Below, in pieces: positions 1 through 8,756 of a stretch of DNA of 64,000 nucleotides. The number at the start of each line of letters is the position of its first letter. Position 1 is the stretch's first letter. A model generated the notes under the pieces. That model ran no database searches. It was not told where the DNA came from and saw only the letters and a list, made by a program, of their open reading frames with translations. This DNA comes from Paraburkholderia solisilvae (GTDB taxonomy: Bacteria > Pseudomonadota > Gammaproteobacteria > Burkholderiales > Burkholderiaceae), in contig NZ_CADIKF010000023.1 of assembly GCF_902859875.1 (NCBI RefSeq), positions 46,078-110,077 of the forward strand. The letters are read 5' to 3'. The position numbers and the translations under genes are program-made.

Positions 1-1
1 G

Positions 2-550
2 CTGCTGCTGCTGGCGGTGATGGCGATCGAGTCGGGCTTCAATCCGTACGCGGAAAGCGGCGTCGGTGCAAAAGGCCTGATGCAGGTGATGTCCACCGTC
101 CATTCGGACAAATTCCGCTACTTCGGCGGCCAGAGCGCGGCGCTCGAGCCGCTTCCGAACATCAAGGTCGGCGCGCTGGTGCTGAAAGATTGCATTGCGC
201 GCGGCGGTTCGCTGCCGGGCGGTCTGCGTCTCTATGTCGGTTCGTCGACGCAGGACGACGGCGGCTACGGCGCGAAAGTGATGGCCGAGCGCGGGCGTCT
301 GCGCGACGTCGCACGCGGCCGCAAGGTGCCGATCAATGCGCCGCAGGCGCCCGCCACGGTGACGGCGTCCGCGCCGGCGCAGACCGCTGCCACGAACAAC
401 GGCGGCAACAAGCGCGTGCAGGTGACGCTCGACGGCGGCCACGCGCTCGCCGCGACGAAGACGACGGGCGCGGCGAGCGGCGCGCCGGCACAGGATGATG
501 CGAGCGCCCCGCAAAAGCACGTCAACCCGTCGGAGCAATTGGGCGCCTGA
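2..550 (+). CDS. Lytic transglycosylase, SLT family (5' truncated by window edge)
   Basis: The reading frame is open to the first base, so the true start lies upstream; 182 C-terminal residues are visible. The segment around AIESGFNPYAESGVGAKGLM is the classic soluble-lytic-transglycosylase core: the Glu of IES is the expected catalytic acid and GAKGLMQVM is the second signature. Such enzymes cleave the MurNAc-GlcNAc bond of peptidoglycan with anhydro-ring formation in the periplasm. After about residue 110 the protein becomes a low-complexity Ala/Pro/Thr tail with no visible domain. It is followed by a strong hairpin terminator and a convergent hipA gene. The family call is firm; the subfamily is not decidable without the N-terminus. 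Confidence 0.85.
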   Translation: MLLLAVMAIESGFNPYAESGVGAKGLMQVMSTVHSDKFRYFGGQSAALEPLPNIKVGALVLKDCIARGGSLPGGLRLYVGSSTQDDGGYGAKVMAERGRLRDVARGRKVPINAPQAPATVTASAPAQTAATNNGGNKRVQVTLDGGHALAATKTTGAASGAPAQDDASAPQKHVNPSEQLGA

Positions 551-569
551 TTGGCTCGAACGCATCGTT

Positions 570-610
570 GAAAAAGCCCCTGTCGGTCGGTGACTGACAG
601 GGGCTTTTTC
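570..610. terminator. Bidirectional rho-independent terminator between transglycosylase and hipA
   Basis: A perfect 15-base inverted repeat (570-584 and 596-610) with an 11-base loop carries an A5 run on its left edge and a T5 run on its right. It can therefore terminate both the plus-strand transglycosylase transcript and the minus-strand hipBA transcript, which converge here. Confidence 0.9.
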
Positions 611-664
611 ACGTCTTGTGCAGGCGGCGAAAAATCGCCGCGAAACACGACGCAGACGCGCGAC

Positions 665-1966
665 TCAGACCTGGGCCAAAGGAAGCCCTGCAAGCCTTTC
701 GAGCACGACCTTTTTCATCGTGGGCGGCGTGGGAAGCTGATCCAGCACCTGAGGCCATGTCGAGCGCGCCGCCGCTACCGCCGATCTCACCGCGGCGGTC
801 ACGATCCGCTCGGCAATACCGCTCGCGCGCGCCATCATCTTATAGTCGTCGAGTGTTTGCGCGCGTTGCATCCTGTCGATCGCGAGGTTGGTTCCATATC
901 CGGCGAAGCCCGGCAGCGACGCCACGCAGACGATGTCGTACGCGGGCGTCAGTTGCGGAAACTTTCCGTCGACGTAGAGCACGGAAAAGTTCTTCAGGTG
1001 CGCGTCGCTGTTTCCGATCAGCGTATTGACGGCCTGACGGATGAAGAACTGTCGCACGTCTTCGACGCCCTTGGGACTCAGCCGATCGAGCAGTCTGACC
1101 AAGGTCTGAAAGTGCTCGACCTTGCCGTACTTCGCGCGCGGCATCCGGCCGAGCACCTGGCAGGCATCCTCCGCGTGCACGCGGACGTTGTCGACGCGGT
1201 CATAGCGCTGCACGGCCAGAAATGATCGCGCGGTACCCGCTGCTTCGACGACGCCGGGTATGTCGAGCGCGGCGGTCGGCATCGGCTCACATTCCGCCAC
1301 GTCGACGCCTGCGGCTTTCGCTAGCTGCATCGCGGCGTACTCGTTGAAGATCTGCGTATCGTCGTTGCGCGCGGGCAGCTTCGCAATGATGTCCGACAGC
1401 TTGCCGTGCGCCGGCATCGTGTAGCGCCTGCCTTTTCTCACCGTTGAAAGCGCGAGCTTGTTCTGCACACCTGATACCGACGCGGCGCCCTCCGTGGCGC
1501 CCTCAATGACCGCCGCTTCGAGATTGTCTGCGCCGCCGGTGGCGCCGAACGTCCTCGCGTACTCCGGAATAGCGTGAGGGTCGGCGGGCGGCGTAACGAC
1601 GACCGCTCCGGGAAGGTCGGCTCCCGCGGCCGCGAGCACACCGAAGTCGTCGCGGTCTTCGGGGTTATGTCGCGTGTGCTCGAGGCGTTGACGCAGCTCG
1701 CTTTCGGGCAGGAGCCCCGCGAAGAACGGCGGAAGCTGTCCACCGGTGTTGTATAGGGCAGGGTGAAACGAGTTGGCGAAGATAGCGGCAGCCACTTCGG
1801 GCGCGCCCGGAATCGACATCGACAGACTCAAGGTCGGTTGTCCCGACGCGGCCTTGAATCGCTCGGACGGGACGAACCGGCAATTGCCTTCGAGCTCGCA
1901 AAGGTAGCCGGACAGCTCGCCATATAGATGGACTTCCAGATATCGCGGGTGCGGGCCGTCGCTCAT
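665..1966 (-). CDS. hipA: HipA-family toxin serine/threonine kinase
   Basis: A 433-residue HipA-like kinase. In E. coli HipA phosphorylates glutamyl-tRNA synthetase to induce dormancy; the target here is not known. Visible hallmarks: the N-terminal HipA domain with FFAGLLPES around residues 80-90, a Ser-containing loop SGVQNK at 165-170 (equivalent to the autophosphorylated Ser150 loop), the catalytic segment GNSDAHLKN at 318-326 (Asp321 as probable catalytic base) and a metal-binding Asp344 in PAYDIV. No key residue appears lost, so the kinase should be active. Its ATG overlaps the stop of the upstream HipB-like gene by 4 bases, indicating translational coupling. Confidence 0.93.
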   Translation of the reverse strand: MSDGPHPRYLEVHLYGELSGYLCELEGNCRFVPSERFKAASGQPTLSLSMSIPGAPEVAAAIFANSFHPALYNTGGQLPPFFAGLLPESELRQRLEHTRHNPEDRDDFGVLAAAGADLPGAVVVTPPADPHAIPEYARTFGATGGADNLEAAVIEGATEGAASVSGVQNKLALSTVRKGRRYTMPAHGKLSDIIAKLPARNDDTQIFNEYAAMQLAKAAGVDVAECEPMPTAALDIPGVVEAAGTARSFLAVQRYDRVDNVRVHAEDACQVLGRMPRAKYGKVEHFQTLVRLLDRLSPKGVEDVRQFFIRQAVNTLIGNSDAHLKNFSVLYVDGKFPQLTPAYDIVCVASLPGFAGYGTNLAIDRMQRAQTLDDYKMMARASGIAERIVTAAVRSAVAAARSTWPQVLDQLPTPPTMKKVVLERLAGLPLAQV

Positions 1967-2253
1967 TGCTTCGCCTCGAGGAACAATTCGACGGCGCTTT
2001 TCGCCGCGCGGTCAGGCCCGGTGTCGCGTCCTTCCAGTATTTGCTGGACGGCTGCGAGATGTTCCTTCGGGATCAACACCCATGCGGCATCGAGCGCACT
2101 GGCGATGGCGTCAAGGGTCGAGCCGCGCGTGTCGTGCTTGCCGGACAGGGTTGTCACAAGATTGGGGCGCGCCATGCCGACGAGTGCCGCAAGGCGCGCC
2201 GCCGGCGTATTGCGTTGCGCGATACGCTGCTTAAGCTGGCTCAGGAAGGACAT
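1963..2253 (-). CDS. hipB: HipB-like antitoxin, helix-turn-helix
   Basis: A 96-residue protein immediately upstream of hipA. Residues about 15-50 (ARLAALVGMARPNLVTTLSGKHDTR) have an XRE-like helix-turn-helix pattern and the C-terminus is helical with an acidic tail. As in other hipBA pairs it should bind HipA and repress its own operon. The ATG at 2253 is preceded by an A/T-rich leader with no clear Shine-Dalgarno sequence, and one arm of the putative operator abuts the start codon. It is divergent enough from E. coli HipB that the call rests partly on the gene pair. Confidence 0.82.
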   Translation of the reverse strand: MSFLSQLKQRIAQRNTPAARLAALVGMARPNLVTTLSGKHDTRGSTLDAIASALDAAWVLIPKEHLAAVQQILEGRDTGPDRAAKSAVELFLEAKQ

Positions 2254-2367
2254 GATATTTCATACTATTCGCCAAGTTTGTTTAACAGATTATACACTCC
2301 TCGAGCGAAGTGATCCCGCGTCGTCTGTATGGTATGTCATAAAAAACGCGAATCTGTATGAAATATC
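2254..2367 (-). promoter_or_regulatory. hipBA promoter and inverted-repeat operator
   Basis: The 12-mer GATATTTCATAC at 2254-2265 recurs as its perfect reverse complement at 2356-2367, and flanking bases (TATTCGCC versus GATTCGC) continue the similarity with a one-base shift. Between them, on the minus strand, is a consensus -10 TATAAT (plus-strand 2289-2294), placing the transcript start about 30 bases upstream of hipB; no good -35 is visible. Two operator half-arms flanking the promoter suit HipB-mediated looping or cooperative repression (inference). Confidence 0.7.
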
Positions 2368-2409
2368 AATCGGGACGGATTGGAGGCGCCGGTTTCAGTT
2401 GTCTCCACG

Positions 2410-2450
2410 AAAAAAGCCCCCTTCAGGTCATTGACGACCACAGGGGGCTT
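2410..2450 (-). terminator. Rho-independent terminator of the rib/nusB/aminotransferase operon
   Basis: On the minus strand a 9-bp G/C-rich stem (2414-2422 pairing with 2442-2450) is followed by a T-run (plus-strand A-run 2410-2415), about 45 bases after the aminotransferase stop codon. Confidence 0.85.
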
Positions 2451-2494
2451 CTGTGAAGCCATTCCACCACCAATCTGCGCACCGCGCGCCGTTC

Positions 2495-3688
2495 TCACCG
2501 CCCAAACAATTTACGCAACCGCTGCACCGCCTCCTCGAGCCTCGGATACGCGGTCGCATACGACACCCGCACATACTGATGCGGCGCCGCGGTGCCGAAA
2601 TCCATCCCGGGCACCATCACGACGCCCGCGTCGTGCAGCATCGCGTTCGCCAGCGCGGTGCTGTCGCCGCCCGCCGCATGCGGTACGTTCAGACAATCCG
2701 CGTACACATAGAACGCGCCGTCCGGCATCACCGGCACCGCAAAGCCGAGCGATTCGAGCGCCGGCACGATAAAGTCGCGCCGGCGTTTGAACTCGAGCCG
2801 GCGCAGGTCGTAAATTGCCAGCGTCGCGGGTTCGAAGCACGCGAGCGCCGCGCGCTGCGCGAGCGCCGACGCGCAGATAAACAGGTTTTGCGCCAGTTTT
2901 TCGAACGCGCTGACAAGCGACGGCGGCACGACCAGCCAGCCCAGGCGCCAGCCGGTCATGTTGAAGTACTTCGAGAAGCTGTTGACGGTGATCACGTCGT
3001 CGCCGAGCGATACCGCGGAGACCGGCGGCGCGTCGTAGCTGAGCCCCTGATAGATCTCGTCGACGACGGTAAAGCCGCCGCGGGCCCGCACCGTTTCGAC
3101 GATGCGCTTCAACTCGTCCGGCGCGATCGACGTGCCGGTCGGATTGGACGGCGATGCGAGCAGTACGCCGCGGGTGCGCGCGCTCCACAGCCGTTCGACA
3201 TCGTCGGCGGTCAACTGGAAACGCTCGGCGGGACCGCTTGGCACCATCACCGGCTTGCCTTCGGCCGCGATGACGAAGTGCCGGTTGCACGGATAGCACG
3301 GGTCGGGCATCAGCACTTCGTCGTCGCGATCGACGAGCGCCGTGCACGCAAGCAGCAGTGCGGCGGATGCGCCCGCCGTGATGACGATTCGCGACGAATC
3401 GACGTCGATGCCATACGCGTGCGCGTAGTGGCCGGCAATCGCGTCGCGCAGCGCATCGATGCCGACCGCGCTCGTGTAATGCATGTCGCCGCGGCGCAGC
3501 GCGTCTGCCGCCGCGTCGAGCACCGGTTGCGGCGCGGTGAAATCGGGCTGGCCGATGCTCATGTGAATGACGTCGCGGCCGGCGCGCTCGAGCAGCGCGG
3601 CTTCCTTCATCATCTCCATCACATGGAACGGCGCAATCGCGTCGACGCGAGCGGCCAGACGCATCAAGGATTCGCTCACGCGGGTCAT
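2495..3688 (-). CDS. Class I/II PLP-dependent aminotransferase
   Basis: A 397-residue fold-type I aminotransferase of the aspartate/alanine aminotransferase superfamily. Motifs include SPSNPTGT (substrate/cofactor Asn-Pro), VVDEIYQGL (Asp holding the pyridine nitrogen), SFSKYFNMTGWRLGW with the Schiff-base Lys, and the C-terminal YVRVSYA with the carboxylate-binding Arg. It transfers amino groups between an amino acid and a 2-oxo acid; the substrate cannot be told from sequence. It lies 56 bases after nusB on the same strand and before a terminator, so it probably closes the riboflavin/nusB operon. Confidence 0.92.
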   Translation of the reverse strand: MTRVSESLMRLAARVDAIAPFHVMEMMKEAALLERAGRDVIHMSIGQPDFTAPQPVLDAAADALRRGDMHYTSAVGIDALRDAIAGHYAHAYGIDVDSSRIVITAGASAALLLACTALVDRDDEVLMPDPCYPCNRHFVIAAEGKPVMVPSGPAERFQLTADDVERLWSARTRGVLLASPSNPTGTSIAPDELKRIVETVRARGGFTVVDEIYQGLSYDAPPVSAVSLGDDVITVNSFSKYFNMTGWRLGWLVVPPSLVSAFEKLAQNLFICASALAQRAALACFEPATLAIYDLRRLEFKRRRDFIVPALESLGFAVPVMPDGAFYVYADCLNVPHAAGGDSTALANAMLHDAGVVMVPGMDFGTAAPHQYVRVSYATAYPRLEEAVQRLRKLFGR

Positions 3689-3744
3689 TCGTCGAGTCCA
3701 GTTCTAAACATGCTGCGCACGGCGCGCGTGCCGTGCCCGCGGGC

Positions 3745-4182
3745 TTAGCGCTTGCGCGCGGCGGCCTGCGTTTCGGCCTCGCGCAACTGCGCGGACAGTT
3801 TGTCGAGCACGCCGTTCACGTACTTGTAGCCATCCGAGCCGCCGAATGTCTTCGCGAGCTCGACCGCTTCGTTGATCACGACGCGATATGGAATATCGAG
3901 GTGGTGCTTGAGCTCATACGCGGCGACCAGCAGCACCGACCGCTCGACCGGCGACAGCTGATCGAGCGGCCGGTCGAGGCACGGCGCGATCGCGGCGGAC
4001 AGTTCGTCGCCTTCGCGAATCACGCCATGCAGCAGCGCCTCCAGATGCTCGTGATCGGCCTTGTCATAGCCCTGCGCGCCGCGCAACTGGGTATCGACCT
4101 CACCGGCGGGCGCACCCGACAGCAGCCACTGATACAGCCCCTGCGTGGCCAGTTCGCGCGAACGTCGGCGTGCGCTCTTCAT
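3745..4182 (-). CDS. nusB: Transcription antitermination factor NusB
   Basis: A 145-residue all-helical protein of normal NusB length with [17 protein letters not shown] at the N-terminus, [16 protein letters not shown] centrally and [16 protein letters not shown] followed by [10 protein letters not shown] at the C-terminus, all diagnostic. NusB binds boxA RNA together with NusE (S10) in rRNA antitermination. Its start overlaps the ribH stop by 4 bases (ATGA), the usual ribH-nusB coupling. Confidence 0.97.
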   Translation of the reverse strand: MKSARRRSRELATQGLYQWLLSGAPAGEVDTQLRGAQGYDKADHEHLEALLHGVIREGDELSAAIAPCLDRPLDQLSPVERSVLLVAAYELKHHLDIPYRVVINEAVELAKTFGGSDGYKYVNGVLDKLSAQLREAETQAAARKR

Positions 4183-4697
4183 GCCCGTTCCTCTTCGTCA
4201 CCCTCGTCTTCGTCTTCTTCGTCGTCATCGGTGTCGAGCTGCTCGAGCGCGACCGCGAGGTTCGCCATTTCGACGGCGACGCGCGCCGCGTCGCGGCCTT
4301 TTTCGGTCATTCGCGCGACAGCCTGTTCGTCGGTGTCGGTGGTCAGCACCGCGTTCGCGATCGGTACGCCGAAGTCGAGGCCGACGCGCGTGATGCCCGC
4401 GCCGTTTTCGTTCGACACGAGCTCGAAGTGATACGTCTCGCCGCGAATCACCGCGCCGACCGCGATCAGCGCGTCGAAGTGGCCGCTTTCCGCGAGCTTT
4501 TGCAGCGCGAGCGGAATTTCCAGCGCGCCCGGCACGGTGACGAGCAGCACGTCTTCGCCGGTGACGCCGAGGCGCTCGAGTTCTTCGATGCAGGCATCCG
4601 CGAGGCCGTTGCACACGGGTTCGTTAAAGCGCGACTGCACGATGCCGATGCGCAGCCCGTCGCCATCGAGATTCGGTTGGTATTGTCCGATTTCCAT
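4179..4697 (-). CDS. ribH: 6,7-dimethyl-8-ribityllumazine synthase
   Basis: A 172-residue lumazine synthase that condenses 5-amino-6-ribitylamino-uracil with 3,4-dihydroxy-2-butanone 4-phosphate, the penultimate step of riboflavin synthesis. Visible signatures are [23 protein letters not shown] and [12 protein letters not shown] (with the catalytic His), plus the LTTDTDEQA segment near the end. An acidic Asp/Glu-rich tail of about 20 residues is an extension beyond the usual 155-residue core. It sits between ribBA and nusB. Confidence 0.97.
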   Translation of the reverse strand: MEIGQYQPNLDGDGLRIGIVQSRFNEPVCNGLADACIEELERLGVTGEDVLLVTVPGALEIPLALQKLAESGHFDALIAVGAVIRGETYHFELVSNENGAGITRVGLDFGVPIANAVLTTDTDEQAVARMTEKGRDAARVAVEMANLAVALEQLDTDDDEEDEDEGDEEERA

Positions 4698-4765
4698 ATC
4701 AGGTCCGTGAAGTGAAGGGTGGGCGCAGTATCCTGCATGCGCGGGTCATTGCGGTGGTCAACGGC

Positions 4766-5902
4766 TCATGGACACGGCTTTTCGGCTGCGAGGCCCGGCA
4801 TGCGCACGAAGCCGGTGACTTCGAGCCCATAGCCTGACATGCTGCCGAGTTTGCGTGGATTCGACAGCACCTGCATTTTCCCCACGCCCAGTTCGCGCAG
4901 GATCTGCGCGCCGATTCCGTAGGTTTTGAAGTCGACCGGGCGGCGCTTGAGCGCCTCCGCTTTCTCCTGCTGGTCGAACGCCTTGAACAGGTCGACCAGA
5001 TGTTCTTTCGAGTCGCCGCAGTTCAGCATGACGATCACGCCGAGGTCGCGCGCGGCGATTTCCTGCATCGCCGCGTCGAGCGTCCACGAGTGCGTGCACG
5101 ACGTGCCGACCTCCAGCAGATCGAGCACCGACAGCGGCTCGTGCACGCGCACCGGCGTGTCGCGCTCCGGCGCCGGCGTGCCGCGCACCAGCGCGATATG
5201 CGGCTGGCCGCTCGGCTGATCGAGATACATCACCGCGCGAAACGCGCCGTGCGCGGTTTGCATCGTGCGTTCGGCGACGCGCTCGACGATCGATTCGGTG
5301 CGGCTGCGATAGTGGATCAGATCGGCGATCGTGCCGATTTTCAGGCCGTGCTCGCGTGCGAATTCGACGAGATCGGGCAGGCGCGCCATCGTGCCGTCGT
5401 CCTTGATGATCTCGCAGATCACCGCGGCCGGCGTCAGACCGGCGAGCGCGGTGAGGTCGCAGCCGGCTTCGGTGTGGCCTGCGCGCACCAGCACGCCGCC
5501 CGGCTGCGCCATGATCGGAAACACGTGGCCCGGCTGCACGATGTGCTCGGCGCGCGCGTCGTGCGCGACCGCGGCGGCGATCGTGCGCGCGCGGTCCGCC
5601 GCCGAGATGCCGGTGGTGACACCCGAGGCCGCCTCGATGCTGACGGTAAACGCGGTGCCGTACTGGGTGCCGTTGCGGTACGTCATGAGCGGCAGGTTCA
5701 ACTGCTGGCAGCGTTCCTGCGTGAGCGTGAGGCAGATCAGGCCGCGCCCGTAGCGGGCCATGAAGTTGATCGCTTCCGGCGTGATGAATTCCGCGGCGAT
5801 GACGAGGTCGCCCTCGTTTTCGCGGTCTTCTTCGTCGACGAGAATCACCATCCGGCCGGCTTTCAGTTCGGCGATGATCTCGGGGGTGGAGGCGAGCGTC
5901 AT
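4766..5902 (-). CDS. ribBA: 3,4-dihydroxy-2-butanone 4-phosphate synthase with a degenerate GTP cyclohydrolase II-like domain
   Basis: A 378-residue two-domain protein. Residues 1-205 are a complete RibB domain: [11 protein letters not shown] at 23-33 (acidic metal site), [13 protein letters not shown] at 92-104, and GHTEAGCDL at 142-150; it makes 3,4-dihydroxy-2-butanone 4-phosphate from ribulose 5-phosphate. Residues about 220-370 have the RibA fold, for example [13 protein letters not shown] at 328-340, but the zinc-binding Cys triad is absent: the expected VRVHSECLTGD region reads [11 protein letters not shown] at 251-261, and the EGRGIGL loop is replaced by NCGDSKEHL at 294-302. GTP cyclohydrolase II activity is therefore unlikely. 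Comparable RibB hybrids are known in proteobacteria. Confidence 0.92.
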   Translation of the reverse strand: MTLASTPEIIAELKAGRMVILVDEEDRENEGDLVIAAEFITPEAINFMARYGRGLICLTLTQERCQQLNLPLMTYRNGTQYGTAFTVSIEAASGVTTGISAADRARTIAAAVAHDARAEHIVQPGHVFPIMAQPGGVLVRAGHTEAGCDLTALAGLTPAAVICEIIKDDGTMARLPDLVEFAREHGLKIGTIADLIHYRSRTESIVERVAERTMQTAHGAFRAVMYLDQPSGQPHIALVRGTPAPERDTPVRVHEPLSVLDLLEVGTSCTHSWTLDAAMQEIAARDLGVIVMLNCGDSKEHLVDLFKAFDQQEKAEALKRRPVDFKTYGIGAQILRELGVGKMQVLSNPRKLGSMSGYGLEVTGFVRMPGLAAEKPCP

Positions 5903-5925
5903 GGTGGCGAGAGAGTCAGGAAAGC

Positions 5926-5938
5926 GCGTATTTTACGC
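5926..5938 (-). promoter_or_regulatory. Possible ribBA -10 region within a small palindrome
   Basis: On the minus strand TAAAAT (plus 5930-5935) lies about 28 bases before the ribBA ATG, inside the palindrome GCGTA-TTT-TACGC. No convincing -35 is seen. There is too little space for an FMN riboswitch before the upstream terminator. Confidence 0.3.
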
Positions 5939-5970
5939 CACGCGGCCCGCCAGGTCCCTCGTGCGGATCG

Positions 5971-6006
5971 AAAAAGGCTGTCCCCGTGCGCCGCGGCGCA
6001 ACGGGG
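5971..6006 (-). terminator. Rho-independent terminator after the porin gene
   Basis: On the minus strand an 11-12 base G/C stem with a single bulge (5982-5992 against 5995-6006) and a 2-base turn is followed by a T5 run (plus A-run 5971-5975). It separates the porin end from the ribBA promoter. Confidence 0.75.
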
Positions 6007-6024
6007 TCATGCCTGCCCGTCTAC

Positions 6025-7113
6025 TCAGAAGTAGTGGGTGACGCCCAACATCACGCCGGTCTGGTTGTGGTCGGCGACGACATCGGTGTCGTAGCCATTC
6101 AGACCGAGGTTCGAGCCGTGGCTGTTCTTCACGTAGCCGAGTTCCGAATACAGCACGGTGCGCTTGGATAGCGAATACTTGGCGGTTGCCGCGAGGTAGA
6201 TCGGCCGCTGGCCCGCGGACGTGATATCAGTCCAGAAGACGGCGCCGGCCACCGTCAGCGGGGCGATGACGCGATACGACACACCGCCCCAGAACTCATC
6301 CGCATGCCCCTGTGTGGTGGGGTCGAGCGGCAGCGTGCTGCTGAGCCAGCGGTAGCCGACGAATCCTTTGGCCTTGCCGATCTGGTACGTCGCCGCGGCC
6401 GCGAGATGCTGCTCCTTCTCCGACTGCGTGAGCACCGACGTGCCGTTGCGCAGGTCGTAGACCACCATCGCCGAGAACGGCCCGCTCGCATACTGAACGG
6501 CCGCGCCGATTTCGCGCCCCACCTTGAATGCGCCGGGCACCTCGCCGCCGTTCTCGATCGTCGCATCGAAGCCGGTGCTGTACAGCGCCTCGTAGCTCAC
6601 CGGGCCGACACGGCCCTTGTATTTGACCGAGTTGTCGGCCCGGCCCGTGAACTGCCCGTCGGTCTGTTTCAGGCCGTAGATGTTGTACGCGAGCGGGTCG
6701 TACGCCACTGAAAAGTCGTACATCGGAACCCGTTGCCGGCCGAACGTGAGCGCCCCGTAGCGGCTGCTCAGCCCGACGTACGCTTGCCGGCCGAACAGCC
6801 GCCCGCTTTGCTGCGACTTGCCGCTGGTGAGGTCGATGCCGCCCTCGAGCTGGAAGATCGCCTTCAGGCCGCCGCCGAGGTCCTCCGATCCCTTCAGGCC
6901 GATCCGGCTGCTCTTGGCGCCGCCCGATTCCTCGCGCAGCAGATTGGACGCTTTGCCTTGGGCATTGGGCGCGCCGGTGAGAAATTCGATGCCGGCATCG
7001 GCAATTCCGTATAGCGTCACGCTCGATTGTGCGTAAGCGCCGACGCTCACCGATGCTGAAAAAACGCCGAACAGAAGCGGTTTCATGATGGTCGCACTCT
7101 TTCTGGTACTCAT
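6025..7113 (-). CDS. Gram-negative outer-membrane porin, OmpC-like
   Basis: A 362-residue general-diffusion porin: a signal peptide ending near GAYAQ (residues 20-29), the N-terminal [14 protein letters not shown] typical of Burkholderia/Bordetella porins, the [24 protein letters not shown] segment, and a C-terminal aromatic residue (GVTHYF) for BAM recognition. It forms a trimeric 16-stranded channel. A good GGAG ribosome site precedes the ATG. It is the last gene of the catabolic island and probably admits the pathway substrate (inference from context); its own terminator follows. Confidence 0.93.
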   Translation of the reverse strand: MSTRKSATIMKPLLFGVFSASVSVGAYAQSSVTLYGIADAGIEFLTGAPNAQGKASNLLREESGGAKSSRIGLKGSEDLGGGLKAIFQLEGGIDLTSGKSQQSGRLFGRQAYVGLSSRYGALTFGRQRVPMYDFSVAYDPLAYNIYGLKQTDGQFTGRADNSVKYKGRVGPVSYEALYSTGFDATIENGGEVPGAFKVGREIGAAVQYASGPFSAMVVYDLRNGTSVLTQSEKEQHLAAAATYQIGKAKGFVGYRWLSSTLPLDPTTQGHADEFWGGVSYRVIAPLTVAGAVFWTDITSAGQRPIYLAATAKYSLSKRTVLYSELGYVKNSHGSNLGLNGYDTDVVADHNQTGVMLGVTHYF

Positions 7114-7336
7114 TTTCGTCTCCTCTAATTAACGGTCAGCGGTCTGCCTCGCGGTATGTCCGGATCGGCGCCGATCACGCGACGGATCGACGTCGTTTAT
7201 CTGAAGGCGCCGGCCCGTTTCGATGAAATCAACAGGCGTGCGCGGTCCTTCGCGCGCGCTCGCACGTCGCGCGGGACTCGTGAACGCAGTGCCGCGCATC
7301 TGCGTTCACGACTTCGGTATGGCGGATGGAGGTGAG

Positions 7337-8638
7337 CTAGCGGGACGGCGCGGGCGCGATGTCCGGTTCGGGCGCCGTCACTCTCTGATGGGCGTTGCCG
7401 GTGGAGGGTGGTTCGTCGTCGAGCCGGATCTTCATCGTGAACAGCGGGCCGAGCAGCAATACGATGATGGACGCGGCGAATGCGACCACCCAGCGGCCGT
7501 GCGAAATGTCGAGCAGCATGCCGACGACGATCGGCGACACCGCGCCTGCGAGCGCCATGCCGGTGAACGTGCACGCGCTCGAGGTGGCCGAGTGTTCGCG
7601 CGAGACCTCCGTGCCGACGACCCACAGCGGCGAATCGGCGAGTTCCGAGCAGAAGAAGGCGAGGCCGAGGCAGATCGAACTGATCGTGATGTCGCGTGTG
7701 AAGAGCAGCGGCACCAGGAAGACGATCGATGAAAGAAAGCCGCAGACGATCATCTCGCGCCGCGCGCGCAGCCGGTTGCCGGTGCACCTGAAGCGCCAGT
7801 CGGTCAGCATGCCGCCCGCGGCGGTGCCGAGCGAACCGCCGAGCAGCACGAGCGCGGAGAAGATCGCGTTGTGCGAGAGTTTCATGCCGTAACGCTGCGA
7901 GAAGAACGACGGAATCCAGTTCAGGAAGAACCACAGCACCCAGCCGTGACAGAAGCATGCGGCGGTCGCAGGCCACACGCGGCGGATCATGTCGGGCCAG
8001 TTGACCGGCGTGCGGGCCGGCGCGGGCGCGCTCGGCTGTCTGACGGGTTCGCCTTCGCGATGTTTCTTTGCCTCGTTGAGGCCCAGATACATCACGACCA
8101 TATAGACGAGCGTGACGCCGCCGAGAATGATGAACGTGAGCCGCCACGAAAACGACACGATCAGCGCGGTGACGATCAGCGGAGCCAGCGCGTTCGCGAT
8201 GCGGCCGGTTGCGTGCATCACGCCTTGCGCGGCGCCGCGGCGGTCTTCGGGAATCACGCGGGCGATCATCCGCGCCGCGGTCGGGTAGATCGGCGCTTCG
8301 CCGATGCCGACGAAAAACCGTGCGGCCACCAACGCGAACAGGCTGCCGACGAGGCCGGTGACGATCGTCGCGATTGCCCACAGCGAGCCGTACAGCAACA
8401 GGCCCTTGCGGGAACCGATGCGGTCGCTGTGCCACCCGCCCGGAATCATGAAGCAGCTATAAGCGAGCGCGAAAGCGGAAAAGATAAAACCGAGGTGGGT
8501 GTTGCTGAAACCCAGCTCTTTGCTCATCACCGGCGCGGCGACCGAAATATTCGTGCGATCGACGTACATGATGAAGGCCATGATGCAAAGCAGGACGAAC
8601 GTGATCCTTGCCCTGCTTCGCGGCTGCGAAGGGGACAT
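7337..8638 (-). CDS. MFS transporter, anion:cation symporter-like (ACS) family
   Basis: A 433-residue 12-helix major facilitator. The N-terminus (FIMYVDRTNISVAAPVM) and the GGWHSDRIGSRKGLL loop between helices 2 and 3 match the ACS family that imports organic acids such as glucarate, phthalate or tartrate. The start at 8638 is chosen because GGAGGA lies just upstream. It lies between the dehalogenase-like hydrolase and the porin on the same strand, so it is the likely inner-membrane importer for the compound processed by the neighbouring enzymes. Confidence 0.9.
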   Translation of the reverse strand: MSPSQPRSRARITFVLLCIMAFIMYVDRTNISVAAPVMSKELGFSNTHLGFIFSAFALAYSCFMIPGGWHSDRIGSRKGLLLYGSLWAIATIVTGLVGSLFALVAARFFVGIGEAPIYPTAARMIARVIPEDRRGAAQGVMHATGRIANALAPLIVTALIVSFSWRLTFIILGGVTLVYMVVMYLGLNEAKKHREGEPVRQPSAPAPARTPVNWPDMIRRVWPATAACFCHGWVLWFFLNWIPSFFSQRYGMKLSHNAIFSALVLLGGSLGTAAGGMLTDWRFRCTGNRLRARREMIVCGFLSSIVFLVPLLFTRDITISSICLGLAFFCSELADSPLWVVGTEVSREHSATSSACTFTGMALAGAVSPIVVGMLLDISHGRWVVAFAASIIVLLLGPLFTMKIRLDDEPPSTGNAHQRVTAPEPDIAPAPSR

Positions 8639-8756
8639 GTCTTCCTCCATTTTCTTATAAGGCGGTCGGCTGACGCGGCGCCGTCGCGTGATGCAACAGG
8701 CGGTTCGGCGTCGCGCGGGTGCTGCTGCGAGAGGTTGGGTGACGGCGGGCCGACCG

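Noticed and set aside
2453..3748. 431-residue plus-strand frame opposite the aminotransferase
   Set aside because: Arg/His-rich, no domain, antisense to a gene with intact motifs; a product of high G+C codon use.
5903..5970. FMN riboswitch before ribBA
   Set aside because: Only about 68 bases to the terminator and none of the RFN conserved sequence; too short.
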